Below, in pieces: positions 16,312-27,282 of a DNA stretch of 64,000 bases. The notes beneath the pieces are model-generated. The model had not been told where the DNA came from, searched no databases, and saw only the letters and a program-made list of their open reading frames with translations. The DNA is from Cognaticolwellia sediminilitoris. GTDB lineage: Bacteria > Pseudomonadota > Gammaproteobacteria > Enterobacterales > Alteromonadaceae. Every line of letters begins with the position of its first letter. Position 1 is the first letter of the stretch. Made by a program: the position numbers and the translations under genes. Location of the stretch: NCBI GenBank assembly GCA_002104535.1, contig NBOG01000001.1, forward strand, positions 503,764 to 567,763, read 5' to 3'.

Positions 16312-18891
16312 TTAAAATTTATATGTTGCTTTCACGTAGTAATAACCGCCATTAAAGTCAAAAGGACCACTTTCGTAATACTTTGAACCAAAAAATAGCG
16401 TTGGTATTGAATCTGCCGCTGTCTTATGAGCTTCCTTATCTAACAAGTTGTTCGCTCCAAAACTTAATATGACGCTATCGTTAACGAAATAACTCATTTC
16501 GGCATCAAACGTGACGGCAGAGTCTGCGGTATCGGGAAATTCTCCAGCAATTGTTGCTAGATATTCTCCAAAATAATTAGCTCGCACAAACATACTGAAA
16601 GAATCCCATGACTGAGCAACTGTAAATGTTGCACGATGCTCTGGAATACCTTTTTCTATGTTCTCAATCTGAAAATCAGAGGTCGCTACAGCATGCCTTG
16701 CATCCACTTCTGTTTCATTCCAGTTGTAGATAAAGCTAAACTGAGTATCCCCGTTAAATAACTCCATACTGTAATTAGCTACAACATCAATACCTTGAGT
16801 CGTGGTATCAAAGTCGTTAACAAAATACTGAATTTGATCAAACTGTTCTGGGTTACTTACCCCAATAGCACGTAAGCCTGTATGATCAGTATCTAAAACT
16901 TCAATGGGGGAGGTTCTTGATAAGTGATCTGTTATATCAATTTTATAAACATCAGCAGTGAAGAAGAACTCACCTTCTTGAAAAACCAAACCAAATGCAT
17001 AACTTTCAGATTCTTCAGGTTCTAACTGTTCAGCACCATAGAATGCAGATACTGGATCTGTGGCGGGATAAGTACCGGTTGTGGCAAGCCCTAAGCCTGA
17101 CTTGAAAATGGTAGAAGTATTAACAACATTTTCTTGTCCTACGGTCGGAGCTCTAAAGCCTGTAGTAGCTGAACCACGAAAGGAAAGCTGATCCGTGATT
17201 GAATATTGAGCAGAAAATTTATAATTGAATGTATCACCAAATGACGAGAAGTCTTCATACCGCAGTGCCGTGCCTATCATGAAGTCATCACTAAGATAGA
17301 TTTCTACATCAACATAAGCAGCAAAGCTTCGTCGAATATTCTCACCTTGGGCTTGCGGAGAAAATCCAGGGAAACCATCAGAGCCGATACTAAAGCCCTG
17401 TTCCGCAAAATTGCCTATTTCCCATGAAGACTCCTCACCTGACACTATTTCAAAACTCTCTTCACGCCATTCAAGACCACCGGCAACATTAATCGGATCA
17501 TCGAGACCGATTCCAATAGATTTAACCACGTCAAAGTTAAATGCTTTTTCAAGTTGGATATATTTACCCACCTCAAATTGATGATCTATTGGTTGATTAG
17601 GCCCTAATGAAGGATTAATGGTATTTCCAATAAAGTAACTAGAAGCATTTCTACCAACGGTGCCACTTAAATCATAAAGAACCTCATCAAGAATACCGCC
17701 ATTGACTTCGCCTTTTATACCGATAGTAAGTGCAGTATCAACTATGTTGCCACCAAATTGAGGCGTATAACCGCCGGGAAACATTTCACTAAAAGCAAAA
17801 CAGTTTTGACCTACAGCAGTATTTGGATTGGCAATCAACCCGTAGTCATCATGAGATAAAACATTTTGAAAATCACTGATTACATTAGGGCATTCAATAC
17901 CAGAGCCAATTCCATCAATATCACCGACTAATACATTTGTTTCGTCTGCTATAAAACGACCTAGAAAGAATGGATCGATTGGACTACGATAGAAAAATCC
18001 ATTTTTTACATCCCGCTCAGAGTAATTACCAAATAAATAAAACTCTCTGTCATTTCCCAAATCTAAACCCACATTAGCAAAAAGCGTTATATCATCTTTA
18101 ATTTCTGGATTCCCCCAAATTTGAGCCGGGTCATTTATGTGTGTATTGCCATCAGCAATAAGGTCCAATGCATCAAGGCCTTGAACACTTCTGCTGGTTG
18201 GATCAGCATTTTTAAATTGAAAACTTAAATTAACAAAACCGTCAGCGGTAAATGGCAAGCCAATATTTCCGTCAACAACAGTCGATGCGCCATCTCCTTC
18301 AAAATATTCACCTTGTTTAATAGATAAAGAACCGCCATCAGCAGCATCCTTTAAAACAAAGTTCATTACGCCGGCAATAGCATCAGATCCATATTGTGCA
18401 GCAGCGCCATCTCGTAAAACTTCAACTTGTTTCAATGCTACACTGGGGATGACCGAAATATCAGGACCTTGCGCTCCATCATTAATCCCCCCCCCAATAA
18501 ATGTAATGACTGAAGCTCTATGACGACGTTTTCCGTTAACTAAAACCAGCGTACTATCTGAAGAAAGGCCTCGTAAGTTTACTGGTTTAATTAATGCCGC
18601 AGAGTCACCACTTGCTTGAGCACGTACATTAAATGACGGTACTGCACTCACTAATTGATTAAGCATATCGCTAGACCCTGACCTCCCAAGTTCTTCTCCA
18701 CCAATAACATCTATTGGTACAGGAGAGTCAGCAATAGAGCGTGGAGAGGAGCGTGAGCCTACTACAACAATTTTTTCAACGTCCCTTTCACTTTGAACTG
18801 TTTCTTCTGCGGCATGAACATATATAGGCATTCCTCCTATAGCCATAGCTACAGATAAAGTAACTATTTTAACATTAAAATTACACGTCAT
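16312..18891 (-). CDS. TonB-dependent outer-membrane receptor, large
   Basis: 859 residues. A signal peptide ends near YVHA (residue 27). A TonB-box-like EKIVVVGSR follows. The plug domain holds PVPIDVIGGEELGRSGSSDM, LRGLSSDSTLVLVNGKRRHR, then VEVLRDGAAAQYGSDAIAGV. The plug style LRGL...LVNGKRRH...RDGAAAQYGSDAIAGV is that of large marine receptors of unknown ligand rather than classical siderophore receptors. The C-terminus YYYVKATYKF is a typical barrel end. It is divergent from its own AsnC-type regulator. The amidohydrolase/ornithine cyclodeaminase run points away from it, so a shared function is inference. Confidence 0.9.
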   Translation of the reverse strand: MTCNFNVKIVTLSVAMAIGGMPIYVHAAEETVQSERDVEKIVVVGSRSSPRSIADSPVPIDVIGGEELGRSGSSDMLNQLVSAVPSFNVRAQASGDSAALIKPVNLRGLSSDSTLVLVNGKRRHRASVITFIGGGINDGAQGPDISVIPSVALKQVEVLRDGAAAQYGSDAIAGVMNFVLKDAADGGSLSIKQGEYFEGDGASTVVDGNIGLPFTADGFVNLSFQFKNADPTSRSVQGLDALDLIADGNTHINDPAQIWGNPEIKDDITLFANVGLDLGNDREFYLFGNYSERDVKNGFFYRSPIDPFFLGRFIADETNVLVGDIDGIGSGIECPNVISDFQNVLSHDDYGLIANPNTAVGQNCFAFSEMFPGGYTPQFGGNIVDTALTIGIKGEVNGGILDEVLYDLSGTVGRNASSYFIGNTINPSLGPNQPIDHQFEVGKYIQLEKAFNFDVVKSIGIGLDDPINVAGGLEWREESFEIVSGEESSWEIGNFAEQGFSIGSDGFPGFSPQAQGENIRRSFAAYVDVEIYLSDDFMIGTALRYEDFSSFGDTFNYKFSAQYSITDQLSFRGSATTGFRAPTVGQENVVNTSTIFKSGLGLATTGTYPATDPVSAFYGAEQLEPEESESYAFGLVFQEGEFFFTADVYKIDITDHLSRTSPIEVLDTDHTGLRAIGVSNPEQFDQIQYFVNDFDTTTQGIDVVANYSMELFNGDTQFSFIYNWNETEVDARHAVATSDFQIENIEKGIPEHRATFTVAQSWDSFSMFVRANYFGEYLATIAGEFPDTADSAVTFDAEMSYFVNDSVILSFGANNLLDKEAHKTAADSIPTLFFGSKYYESGPFDFNGGYYYVKATYKF

Positions 18892-19039
18892 CTTTTTACC
18901 CTTAAATAGTAATTAATAATCGACATCAAGCTTAATGCACAATAAAACCAACAACTAGATAACAAAGCGAACAAATTGCTAGACAAAACACACCCTATGC
19001 TAAACAATGATGACATTATGCCAACCAAGATTAAAAGAC

Positions 19040-19462
19040 ATGCTTGATAATAAAGACCAACAACTTATTTCTCTTTTACGAAAAGACGCCCGAACCGCGA
19101 CTGTAACACTCGCAAAAAAGCTGGGGGTATCAAGAGCTACAGTTCAGAATAGGATATGTAAACTTGAAAAAAATGGCATTATATTAGGCTATACTCTCAA
19201 GCTGAAACCTGAGGCAGAGATTCACCCTGTTAGATTATTTATGAACATTTCTGCTGAAGCAAAAAATGAAGCAATGGTTATTAATCGTCTTCATCAACAT
19301 CCAGAGGTCGTAGCAATTCATCACACTAGTGGACACTGGGATCTGATCGCTGAAATTCGAGCTGAAACCTTGCCACAATTAAATTCTTTATTGGGGGAAA
19401 TACGCTTAAGTGAAGGTATTTTAAAAACAGAGACTAATCTATTACTCGACACTATTTTATAA
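19040..19462 (+). CDS. Lrp/AsnC-family transcriptional regulator
   Basis: About 140 residues from the ATG at 19040. MLDNKDQQLISLLRKDARTA starts the helix-turn-helix domain as usual for the family, followed by TLAKKLGVSRATVQNRICKL. The C-terminal RAM domain includes HPEVVAIHHTSGHWDLIAEI, and the GHWD-type loop is typical of Lrp-like regulators. An upstream in-frame ATG at 19007 would add 11 residues; neither start has a strong ribosome site. It is divergent from the 859-residue receptor across about 150 bp, the same arrangement as at 2507-5403. Confidence 0.9.
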   Translation: MLDNKDQQLISLLRKDARTATVTLAKKLGVSRATVQNRICKLEKNGIILGYTLKLKPEAEIHPVRLFMNISAEAKNEAMVINRLHQHPEVVAIHHTSGHWDLIAEIRAETLPQLNSLLGEIRLSEGILKTETNLLLDTIL

Positions 19463-19783
19463 TCAGTCTTTCAAAAAAATAATTTTGTACTGAATTTCCT
19501 CCATTTTCGTGGGTACTTCACTAAATTGAAGGGATAAATAAACACAATCCCGAAAGTGCTTACTTAGACTTTATGAACTTGAAGCTTTCCATCAGATTTT
19601 TCAACTCACTTAGGCTAACAAACCAAAGCAATAAATTAATGGAAAAGCTACATGCGAGTTATAGGTCAACACCTAGGGTAGAATTTTTGTTAACAATAAT
19701 TTTTAGAATTAGCAACGAGTAACCCATACTTGTTTTTAATTTTATAATACTCCGATGCCTTAGGTAAAAACTTAAACACATAA
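19463..19783. other. Intergenic stretch between AsnC gene and groEL terminator
   Basis: About 320 bp of A+T-rich sequence. No ORF, RNA gene or repeat is recognised. Confidence 0.5.
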
Positions 19784-19816
19784 AAAAGCCCGTAAACTAT
19801 AAGCTTACGGGCTTTT
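19784..19816 (-). terminator. groEL terminator
   Basis: AAAAGCCCGTAA...TTACGGGCTTTT forms a strong G+C hairpin with flanking A and T runs, about 30 bp after the groEL stop codon. On the minus strand it ends GGCTTTTTTA. Confidence 0.85.
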
Positions 19817-19846
19817 CTAGGAAGTACTAGTATTTGGGCAATACGT

Positions 19847-21514
<1,668 letters not shown>

Positions 21515-21574
21515 TTATAAACTGTTTTTGTACCGACATTCATCAGTACAATAAAATGAGTGGAAAATTATTAA

Positions 21575-21865
21575 TTATTCAACGATAGCTAGGATGTCAG
21601 ACTCTGACAAAATAAGAACTTCTTCACCGTCAATTTTTTCAGTTTTCACGCCGTAACCTTCACTGAAGATCACTTGGTCGCCAATTTTTACGTCTAGTGG
21701 GCGCACGTCACCGTTTTCTAGCATTCTGCCTTTACCTACAGCAACAACTTCACCGCGTGTCGATTTTTCAGCAGCACTACCTGTTAATACAATACCGCCA
21801 GCAGACTTTGACTCTACTTCTTTACGCTTAATGATCACACGATCGTGTAATGGACGAATACTCAT
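21575..21865 (-). CDS. groES: Co-chaperonin GroES
   Basis: 96 residues, normal for the family: [20 protein letters not shown], a mobile loop with [20 protein letters not shown], and the C-terminal [16 protein letters not shown]. It caps the GroEL ring as a heptamer. A good ribosome site AGGAG lies before the ATG. It is the first gene of the groESL operon. Confidence 0.99.
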   Translation of the reverse strand: MSIRPLHDRVIIKRKEVESKSAGGIVLTGSAAEKSTRGEVVAVGKGRMLENGDVRPLDVKIGDQVIFSEGYGVKTEKIDGEEVLILSESDILAIVE

Positions 21866-21926
21866 TTTGTTCTCCTGAGATGTTCAATTTAATAAAAAAT
21901 TAAGGATTTTAATTTTGTTGATTCAG

Positions 21927-21954
21927 AGATGGGGATTAAATAAAACTTCACAAG
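21927..21954 (-). promoter_or_regulatory. RpoH (heat-shock sigma-32) promoter of groESL
   Basis: On the minus strand, CTTGTGAAG followed after 11 bp by CCCCATCT matches the sigma-32 consensus (CTTGAAA, about 11-15 bp, CCCCATNT). It lies about 60 bp upstream of the groES start. An inverted repeat ACAAGCCC...GGGCTTGT (21950-21983) overlaps its -35 side. Confidence 0.75.
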
Positions 21955-22041
21955 CCCATTTTGTGATTTTTTTTAGGGCTTGTTGATCTTGCCTGCTTGT
22001 TTTTTACACTATTTATGAGACTTTTATCTGCGAAAATAGCG

Positions 22042-22554
22042 TTAGTCTTTCCGTTCAAACTCTCCGTCTAAGGTTTTGCCTTTATGTGGAGACTGAATAT
22101 GTTCTTGGAATGGTTTTTCTGACGCGTTAGAAAAGTCATCATTACTGGCGTCATGATTATGCATGTGTGTGTGAAATTGAAAGCTTTGCTGCCCGGCATT
22201 ATTAGCCATATGCACCTTAACGCTACTTACTATACCATTGCGTACTGCCGGTATTAATAAGCTCAAGCCAAAAAAATCTGTAACAAAACCTGGTGTAACT
22301 AATAGCACACCGGCAACTAATAACATTAAGCCAGTCACTATTTCGTCCGACGGCATTTGCCCTTGTGCCATTTTTGTTTGCACAGAGTTTAGCGTAGCTA
22401 GGCCTTGTTGGCGCACGTATTTAGCCCCTAACCATGCAGTAAATATAACAATGGCGATAGTTGGCCATATTCCCAATAACGCGCCTACCTGCATTAAAAC
22501 TGAGATTTCAATAATGGGGATAATAATAAAAAGTACAAATAACAGGCGAAACAT
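22042..22554 (-). CDS. fxsA: FxsA-family inner-membrane protein
   Basis: 170 residues. The N-terminal half has the FxsA pattern: FVLFIIIPIIEISVLMQVG, GLWP-like GIWPTIAIVIFTAWLGAKYV, RQQGLATL, and a last hydrophobic part LLLVAGVLLVTPGFVTDFFG. In E. coli the protein relieves phage T7 exclusion by F; its normal role is not clear. The C-terminal tail here (from about residue 115) is long, polar and rich in His and Asn. It lies upstream of groES on the same strand, the usual neighbourhood in gammaproteobacteria. Confidence 0.9.
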   Translation of the reverse strand: MFRLLFVLFIIIPIIEISVLMQVGALLGIWPTIAIVIFTAWLGAKYVRQQGLATLNSVQTKMAQGQMPSDEIVTGLMLLVAGVLLVTPGFVTDFFGLSLLIPAVRNGIVSSVKVHMANNAGQQSFQFHTHMHNHDASNDDFSNASEKPFQEHIQSPHKGKTLDGEFERKD

Positions 22555-22916
22555 GAACGCTCCTAAAAATCTTTGATGAAACTAATATGGGGCTTATCGG
22601 GTCTTTTTCAAGCGAGTAGGTTTATTAGCGTTAACATGAGAGTGCATAAGCGCTTATTACCCCTTACTGATTAAAATAGAATAGCGTAAACTGCGCTTAT
22701 TTATTGTTTTATTAACTGCTCTTTATTAATAACTTAAGTTTTTATTAAGTTTTTTTTGATAATGTAGCATGTTATAGCATGAGGCTTGTTTGATTATATC
22801 AGTCTGAAAATGTAAAACTGCCCACGCTAACTACACAACTGAAGTTATCGCTTTGAACATCCAGCAAGGCGATCATCACTATCTACACTGGATTGACGAG
22901 TTTTAAAATAACGGTT
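22555..22916. other. Divergent promoter region of fxsA and dsbD
   Basis: About 360 bp without coding potential between two divergent genes. It must carry both promoters. I did not find a well-matched operator or RNA. Confidence 0.5.
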
Positions 22917-24752
22917 ATGAAAAAAGTTGTTACTACGTTATGGTTGATTATTGCCAGCTTAATGTTTGCTATTACGCCGGCAACAAATGCCCAAGAGTCT
23001 ATATTTAGTTCTCCAGCATCATTATTCAGTAATGATGACGAGTTTTTAAAAGTTGATGAAGCATTCATTTTCGATTTTCATCAGCAAAAAAACAAATTAC
23101 AAGTTAGCTTTAACATTGCAGACGGCTATTACTTATATCGCCATCAATTTAAGTTTGCCACTAACAATGCCACGATAAATCCTGTCGACCTACCTGAGGG
23201 CGAACATCACGAAGATGAATTCTTTGGTGTTCAACAAATTTTTACAGGCCAATTTTCTTTTACCATTGATATTGCACAAGCCAGCGAAAATGCAGACATT
23301 ACGATAACTTACCAAGGTTGCGCCAAGAAAGGCTTATGTTATCCGCCAACAAAAAAGACACTTGATTTAAGCCAAGTTGATTTAACCACTACGCCTGCAA
23401 CTGATGCTGCAAACGTTTTATCCGCATTAGGGGCGACTGACACACCTCAAACATCAAATGCCCCAGATACCACAAGCAGTGAGCAACACCAATTAGCTGA
23501 CATGCTAAAAAGTGATAGCGTTTGGCTTACACTAGTGGCATTTTTTATTGGTGGTTTACTGTTGTCATTTACCCCGTGCGTGTTCCCTATGTACCCTATT
23601 TTAACCGGAATTATTGTCGGTCAAGGTGACAAGCTTTCAACTAAACGTGCGTTTGCTTTGTCGTTTGCTTATGTTCAAGGCATGGCTGTTACTTATACCC
23701 TGCTCGGTATAGTTGTCGCTATTGCTGGTGCTCAATTTCAAGCAATGTTTCAACACCCTATCGTGCTCATTGTATTAAGTGTTTTATTCATATTTTTAGC
23801 CCTTTCAATGTTCGGCATTTTTAATTTAGCACTACCAAGTAGCTGGCAAAACAAATTAAATCAAATTAGCAGTAATCAAAAAGGCGGCTCTTATTGGGGC
23901 GTATTAATGATGGGTGCTATTTCTGGTTTAGTGGCTTCGCCTTGTACTACAGCGCCATTAACCGGTGCGCTGTTATATATTTCCCAATCAGGTGACATTT
24001 TACTTGGTGCATCAGCTTTATATGCATTGAGTTTAGGTATGGGTTTACCATTATTGGTGCTAGGTAGTTCTGGCGGCAAACTATTACCTAAAGCAGGTAA
24101 TTGGATGAATGTTATTAAGAATATATTTGGCTTGTTATTGCTCGCAGTACCAATATTTTTACTAGAGCGTTTCCTACCAGTATTGGTTACCGAAATACTT
24201 TGGATAACGTTAATATTAGCCACTGCTGGCTATTTCTATACCGTGAACCACGACTCCGCTAAAACATTTGGCTTCGGTTTACGCAGCATATTAATTTTCT
24301 TAATATTCTTTATTGGTGCGAACAAAGCCTATCAATTGCTTTATCCGACAACGAGCACTGTAGTTTCTCAACAAAGTGAGCATCGCAGCTTTGAAAAAGT
24401 TAAAAACTTAACTGAAATGAATCAAGCCATTGCCAAAGCTAATGCACAAGGGAAAACCGTCATGGTAGATCTGTACGCAGACTGGTGCATTGCCTGTAAA
24501 GAGTTTGAAGAGTACACATTTTTTGAAGCTAATGTGCAAAGCGCTTTGGCAGACTCGGTATTGTTACAAATAGATTTAACCGATACGGGCTCAAAGGATA
24601 GTGTTGAGTTGATGTCACGTTTTGAAATATTTGGCCTGCCGTCAATTTTGTTTTTTGACTTAACAGGAAATGAATTAACCCAACGTCGTGTCACCGGGTT
24701 CATGGGCGCAGATGAATTCGCTTCACATGTTGATAAAACATTTACGCCTTAA
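22917..24752 (+). CDS. dsbD: Thiol:disulfide interchange protein DsbD
   Basis: About 611 residues from the ATG at 22917, which gives a good signal peptide (MKKVVTTLWLIIASLMFAIT, cut near TNA). A TTG eight codons earlier is a less likely start. The N-terminal periplasmic domain has the GCAKKGLCYPP cysteine pair. The central eight-helix domain has the cysteines of FTPCVFPMYP and ASPCTTAPL. The C-terminal thioredoxin-like domain carries DWCIACKEFEEYTF. DsbD passes electrons from cytoplasmic thioredoxin to periplasmic DsbC/DsbG and cytochrome c maturation. A terminator follows. Confidence 0.97.
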   Translation: MKKVVTTLWLIIASLMFAITPATNAQESIFSSPASLFSNDDEFLKVDEAFIFDFHQQKNKLQVSFNIADGYYLYRHQFKFATNNATINPVDLPEGEHHEDEFFGVQQIFTGQFSFTIDIAQASENADITITYQGCAKKGLCYPPTKKTLDLSQVDLTTTPATDAANVLSALGATDTPQTSNAPDTTSSEQHQLADMLKSDSVWLTLVAFFIGGLLLSFTPCVFPMYPILTGIIVGQGDKLSTKRAFALSFAYVQGMAVTYTLLGIVVAIAGAQFQAMFQHPIVLIVLSVLFIFLALSMFGIFNLALPSSWQNKLNQISSNQKGGSYWGVLMMGAISGLVASPCTTAPLTGALLYISQSGDILLGASALYALSLGMGLPLLVLGSSGGKLLPKAGNWMNVIKNIFGLLLLAVPIFLLERFLPVLVTEILWITLILATAGYFYTVNHDSAKTFGFGLRSILIFLIFFIGANKAYQLLYPTTSTVVSQQSEHRSFEKVKNLTEMNQAIAKANAQGKTVMVDLYADWCIACKEFEEYTFFEANVQSALADSVLLQIDLTDTGSKDSVELMSRFEIFGLPSILFFDLTGNELTQRRVTGFMGADEFASHVDKTFTP

Positions 24753-24771
24753 CCCATATATCACTTAAAAC

Positions 24772-24796
24772 AAAAGCGCCGTAAGGCGCTTTTTTA
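24772..24796 (+). terminator. dsbD terminator
   Basis: AAAAGCGCC-GTAA-GGCGCTTTTTTA: a short G+C stem and T-run about 20 bp after the dsbD stop codon. The A-run on the left may also let it serve the minus strand. Confidence 0.85.
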
Positions 24797-24847
24797 TTGT
24801 TTATCAAACAGAGTGACTGTCATTGCAGTTCACGTAACCAAAGATTA

Positions 24848-27280
24848 TTACTTAATTGGAACCCGCCAAATACCATCAACAATTTCTTTTCGAATAAAAT
24901 CAAATATGTCGGCCTCAGGAATAGGTTTCGAAAAATAATATCCTTGGATTAAGTCGCACTCATTCTCTTTTAAACTTCGCAGTTGTGCTCGCGTTTCAAC
25001 TCCTTCTGCAATCACCGTCAGCCCTAAGTTTTTCACCATGGCAATAGTTGACATGATTATCTGAAAATCAGCATGGTTTTCTAACATGCCAAAAATAAAA
25101 CTTTTATCTATTTTAATAACATCTACTGGCATACGTTTTAAATAGGCCAGCGATGAATATCCTGTGCCGAAATCATCTATTGCAAAACTAAAACCGATTG
25201 CACGTAGGGAATCCATTGTTTCAATCGCTTTATCGATATCTTTTACTAACGTTTGCTCAGTTAGTTCAAGTTCAAAATTTCGGGCATTTAAGTTGAATTC
25301 AACTAATAACTCTTCTAAGTACTGAATCAAATTAACATCTGCAAACTGTGCTGCAGATAAATTAATAGCAATCGTAATATCATGTAAGCCTGTGTGCTTT
25401 ATTTCAGCGTATAACTGAAAACAGCGTCTAATAACCCAATAGCCGAGAGTTATCATATGCTCAGAATTTTCTAAAATGGGAATGAAATCATCAGGTGAAA
25501 CCATACCGCGTTCAGGATGCCGCCAACGTAACAACGCCTCAAAACCATGTACTTTGTTAGTTTTAGCTTCAAGTTGAGGTTGCAAGCTTAAGCTAAATTG
25601 TCCTTTGGCGAGCGCTTGTCTAACTTCGGCTTCCATCATGACTCTCTGCGCAACCCGTTGAAACATATCTCCATGATAGATAAAGTACTGATCACCACCA
25701 TGCTCTTTTGCTTCATACATGGCAATGTCAGCGTGACTGACTAATTCGCTCGCTTGCCTGAGGTTACCTTCACTCATCGCTATGCCAATACTACAAGTGA
25801 CGTAAAATAACGCGCCATCAATTTTTATTGGCAGTTGAAAGCTTTTTAAAATTTCCTTAGCTAACGCCTCTGCCACCTCTTTAGAGGTGTTTTCATTTAA
25901 TAAAATAACAAACTCATCACCACCAAAACGACAAGCGATACCAAGACTCGCTACATTATTTTTTATCCGATTTGCAGCCTCTACAAGTAACTTGTCTCCT
26001 TCGCCATGACCATGACTATCGTTTACTTTTTTAAAATCATCTAAATCAAGAAATAAAATACCAACGTTAAAACTATTACGGGCGGCACTTTCTAACACTT
26101 TTCGTAGCTGGTAATTCAACATGTTGCGATTAGGCAATCCGGTGAGTAGATCATACATCGCGATATTCTCTAACTCTTTGGTCTTTTGCGTTACTTCTAT
26201 ATTTAATTGTTCCAACTCATAACTCAAGTCTCTTGAAGCATCAATAAGACGGTCGACTTCATCAGGAAATAGGTTCGATTGCGTAAATTTAAGATCTCTA
26301 AATTTATCGAATTCTTTTTTAGCTAATAACGGCAGTGAACTTGAAAGAACTGATAACCTTTTTGTAAAAGGACCTGCAACAAAGTGAACAATTAAAGCTA
26401 ACAAAATAAAGATGACCAATGTAGATAAAATAAACTGTAAGCGATAACTTTGATATTTTTGCGTAAAAGAGCTGACATCATCAACTTGCGCCATGTAAAA
26501 ATCTTGCGTAGTAGAGGATGCAAGTGGTAGTAAGTTAATTAAATAACTGCTTTTTTGGTATTCAACTTGTAAACCATCAGTTTTAACTTTTGCCACTACA
26601 TCAATCGATGATGGTCGATTAAACAAGGTATGCATTAATTTTGTTGCCGAAGAAGTAATAATTTTTGCCTGTGAGAGGGTAACGTTCGGCGATTTTTCAA
26701 AGGCAACTACCGCCACTTGGTTTTCTAGCGCTTGATTAATAGCGTAAATAACATCGACTAAAGAAATGGCCATAGTAACAATCGCCATTTCACCTTGGGC
26801 ATTTAATATTGGAATAGAAACGAGTTGCTGACATTTATGTAAGCAACTTAAGTAAGTGTCTGGTACGTAGTTTTCAATGACTCTATTAATACTGGCAAGT
26901 ACATGATTGGTTAATGGTGTCGATTGATAAAGTGGCTTGAGATTACGCGAAACTAACCATAAAGCTTCAACATTATAATTCATTTGTAGAGCATCAAACT
27001 GCTGTTCTAAAGCAATCGATGCATCTTCAAAGCTATTTTGCTTTTTTAAATGAATAAGATCAGTAAATGACTCTAGCCAAACCCTTGCTTGATCTTTCAG
27101 AATACGGCTTTGCATAACAAATTGTGCATTGCCTTGACGCAACTTATCGCTTTGATATTGATTAAACTCTTGATCTAATCTTGAAATTGACAACGTTGAA
27201 AGCAGTAAGCTCAATAATAATAAAGCACTTACCACAAGTACAAAAAATTTCGCTGAAATACTGATAAATTTAACTTTCAT
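24848..27280 (-). CDS. Membrane sensor with GGDEF and EAL domains
   Basis: About 810 residues from the ATG at 27280. A first membrane helix (about 6-30), a periplasmic sensor region of about 250 residues, a second helix (FILSTLVIFILLALIVHFVA) and a HAMP-like linker precede a GGDEF domain with intact FGGDEF. A C-terminal EAL domain has intact EALLRW, LELTEQT, DDFGTGYSSL and AEGVET. Both cyclic-di-GMP synthesis and breakdown look possible. It is the third gene of an operon with an outer-membrane barrel and a PstS-like periplasmic protein, with only two bases between it and the barrel gene. The periplasmic partner probably supplies the signal, which is inference. Confidence 0.92.
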   Translation of the reverse strand: MKVKFISISAKFFVLVVSALLLLSLLLSTLSISRLDQEFNQYQSDKLRQGNAQFVMQSRILKDQARVWLESFTDLIHLKKQNSFEDASIALEQQFDALQMNYNVEALWLVSRNLKPLYQSTPLTNHVLASINRVIENYVPDTYLSCLHKCQQLVSIPILNAQGEMAIVTMAISLVDVIYAINQALENQVAVVAFEKSPNVTLSQAKIITSSATKLMHTLFNRPSSIDVVAKVKTDGLQVEYQKSSYLINLLPLASSTTQDFYMAQVDDVSSFTQKYQSYRLQFILSTLVIFILLALIVHFVAGPFTKRLSVLSSSLPLLAKKEFDKFRDLKFTQSNLFPDEVDRLIDASRDLSYELEQLNIEVTQKTKELENIAMYDLLTGLPNRNMLNYQLRKVLESAARNSFNVGILFLDLDDFKKVNDSHGHGEGDKLLVEAANRIKNNVASLGIACRFGGDEFVILLNENTSKEVAEALAKEILKSFQLPIKIDGALFYVTCSIGIAMSEGNLRQASELVSHADIAMYEAKEHGGDQYFIYHGDMFQRVAQRVMMEAEVRQALAKGQFSLSLQPQLEAKTNKVHGFEALLRWRHPERGMVSPDDFIPILENSEHMITLGYWVIRRCFQLYAEIKHTGLHDITIAINLSAAQFADVNLIQYLEELLVEFNLNARNFELELTEQTLVKDIDKAIETMDSLRAIGFSFAIDDFGTGYSSLAYLKRMPVDVIKIDKSFIFGMLENHADFQIIMSTIAMVKNLGLTVIAEGVETRAQLRSLKENECDLIQGYYFSKPIPEADIFDFIRKEIVDGIWRVPIK

Positions 27281-27282
27281 TA

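Noticed and set aside
1117..19462. Possible genomic island or prophage
   Set aside because: No integrase, transposase, tRNA target site or phage gene is visible; accessory content alone is not evidence of transfer.
22893..22916. Extended TTG start for dsbD
   Set aside because: The ATG at 22917 gives a standard signal peptide; the extra eight residues spoil it.
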